Of a stretch of 7,299 nucleotides of DNA, positions 6,518-7,299 are shown piece by piece; positions within the stretch are counted from its first letter, which is position 1; each line of letters begins with the position of its first letter. Under the pieces are notes generated by a model, which saw only the letters and a list, made by a program, of their open reading frames with translations, was not told the origin of the DNA and did no database searches. The DNA is from an uncultured Bacteroidota bacterium (GTDB lineage Bacteria; Bacteroidota; Bacteroidia; Chitinophagales; Chitinophagaceae), in assembly GCA_903944755.1 (NCBI GenBank), contig CAJATB010000196.1, positions 1-7,299 on the forward strand, read 5' to 3'. The position numbers and the translations under genes were made by a program.

Positions 6518-6928
6518 TTATTTATGGTGTGCAGCTACCCAATTTTTTATATAGTCGGCAATATCGGAAGTGTTGGCTCCAGGGGTGAATAAAGTGCCAA
6601 TGCCCATTGCACTTAGTTTTGCATTATCTTCTTCGGGAATAATTCCTCCACCTGTGAGCAATACATTTTTCAAACCTTTTTCAAGCATGAGTTGGTATAC
6701 TTTTGGAAACACGGTCATATGCGCGCCAGATAAGATACTAATGCCAATTGCATCAACATCTTCTTGTAATGCAGCTTGAACAACCATTTCGGGGCTTTGT
6801 CTTAATCCTGTGTAAATCACTTCCATGCCTGCATCGCGCAGCGCAGTGGCAATTATTTTAGCACCACGATCATGTCCATCTAAACCTACTTTGGCAACTA
6901 ATACTCTTATTGGTTTTTCTTCACTCAT
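6518..6928 (-). CDS. Stand-alone B12-binding subunit of an acyl-CoA mutase (methylmalonyl-CoA mutase C-terminal domain)
   Basis: A 136-residue protein that is a single cobalamin-binding Rossmann-like domain. The base-off/His-on motif is complete: D-x-H-x-x-G as Asp17, His19 and Gly22 (GLDGHDRG), Ser64-x-Leu66 (GISILSGAH), and the glycine run at 93-95 (LTGGGIIPEED). It is the size of the small subunits of split mutases such as isobutyryl-CoA or 2-hydroxyisobutyryl-CoA mutase and archaeal-type methylmalonyl-CoA mutase. These need a separate TIM-barrel subunit for catalysis, and none is in the window. The substrate is therefore open: methylmalonyl-, isobutyryl- or a related acyl-CoA. The frame upstream of ATG 6928 is closed by a stop at 6947-6949. 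The gene follows gltX by 41 bp and precedes the enoyl-CoA hydratase by 31 bp on the same strand, suggesting co-transcription. It is not the fused C-terminus of a MutB protein, since start and stop are both clear. Confidence 0.92.
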   Translation of the reverse strand: MSEEKPIRVLVAKVGLDGHDRGAKIIATALRDAGMEVIYTGLRQSPEMVVQAALQEDVDAIGISILSGAHMTVFPKVYQLMLEKGLKNVLLTGGGIIPEEDNAKLSAMGIGTLFTPGANTSDIADYIKNWVAAHHK

Positions 6929-6943
6929 TCGGCTATATTTAAG

Positions 6944-6957
6944 TAGCTAATTAGCTA
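6944..6957. repeat. Perfect 14-bp palindrome between gltX and the B12-binding subunit gene
   Basis: TAGCTAATTAGCTA reads the same on both strands, and A6942/T6959 add a further complementary pair beyond one mismatch. It lies in the 41-bp gap, ending 15 bp upstream of the ATG at 6928. Without a loop it is a poor RNA hairpin and more like a dimeric regulator site that could set the downstream genes apart from gltX. No TAnnTTTG element is seen beside it. The role is unproven. Confidence 0.35.
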
Positions 6958-6969
6958 GTACAAGTTACG

Positions 6970-7299
6970 TTATTTGCTTGAAAGAATTTGTAGGCAATAT
7001 TGGATTCTAGCGATTGTATCTTTCAATTCAATTGCTGAGGCAATATCAAATACGCCAGGTCCAAATTTTCCTCCAACAAGCATGATCCTAAAAGGCAACA
7101 TTAGCTCACCTGGTTTTAATTCATGTATGGTTGCAAGTTCTTTAAAATGTGTTTCAAGTGCAATAGCGTCTTGTGTTGGGGTACCTTTATTTACAATCGT
7201 ACGGTATGCGTCTAATAATGCTTCAAAAAAGGCTTGTTTTTTTGCATCCCACTTAGGCGCGATAGCTGCACTGTCGATTTCGGTTGGGGCCTCAAAGAA
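6970..7299 (-). CDS. gltX: Glutamyl-tRNA synthetase, C-terminal end (cut by window edge)
   Basis: The last 109 residues and stop (TAA at 6970-6972) of a protein entering from the right edge. The frame is open through to 7299. The segment matches the alpha-helical anticodon-binding end of class I glutamyl-tRNA synthetases: FFEAPTEIDS, then a helical stretch with AFFEALLDAY, then KPGELMLPFRIMLVGGKFGPGVFDI, in which the R-x-x-L-V-G...GP.(L/V)FDI pattern is the most recognisable part, and a final helix TIARIQYCLQIL. The enzyme charges tRNA-Glu with glutamate in the cytoplasm. The catalytic HIGH and KMSKS motifs lie outside the window, so the call rests on the C-terminal domain alone. GltX fits better than GlnS because GlnS ends in beta-barrel domains. 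It is the first visible gene of the minus-strand row leading to fumC. Confidence 0.85.
   Translation of the reverse strand, partial: FFEAPTEIDSAAIAPKWDAKKQAFFEALLDAYRTIVNKGTPTQDAIALETHFKELATIHELKPGELMLPFRIMLVGGKFGPGVFDIASAIELKDTIARIQYCLQILSSK

Overview
The window looks like chromosomal housekeeping DNA from a member of the Bacteroidota, most likely a Chitinophagaceae- or Sphingobacteriia-like bacterium. The reasons are AT-rich sequence, start codons without clear Shine-Dalgarno sites, a TAnnTTTG-type promoter element upstream of gyrB, and Bacteroidota-like versions of GyrB, GltX and the small B12-binding protein. The lineage call is an inference from recognised protein style, not from a search.

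Layout. (1) Positions 1-1226, minus strand: the N-terminal 408 codons of gyrB, cut by the left edge. (2) Positions 1227-1401: a divergent intergenic region with a good -7 element for gyrB and two short palindromes. (3) Positions 1402-4120, plus strand: an AraC-family regulator with an unusual cysteine cluster, followed 61 bp later by a predicted lipoprotein amidohydrolase of the YtcJ/NfdA type. (4) Positions 4121-4297: a convergent intergenic region holding a long A6/T6 hairpin that can end transcription from both sides and has a structured interior. (5) Positions 4298-7299, minus strand: a same-strand row read gltX (3' end only), stand-alone B12-binding mutase subunit, enoyl-CoA hydratase, fumC, with gaps of 41, 31 and 11 bp, probably one transcript.

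How the genes may work together. The B12-binding subunit, enoyl-CoA hydratase and class II fumarase fit a route from branched-chain or odd-chain acyl-CoA through a B12-dependent mutase to succinyl-CoA and the TCA cycle. The catalytic TIM-barrel subunit of the mutase is not in the window. The AraC regulator and the amidohydrolase form a plausible regulator-enzyme pair acting on an unknown amide-like substrate outside the cytoplasm.

I see no mobile element, CRISPR array, tRNA, rRNA, or phage or defence gene, and no gene-free stretch longer than 300 bp. I do not find a convincing new multi-gene system. The points most worth a second look are the structured hairpin at 4205-4273, the cysteine cluster in the regulator, and the orphan B12-binding subunit in this operon.
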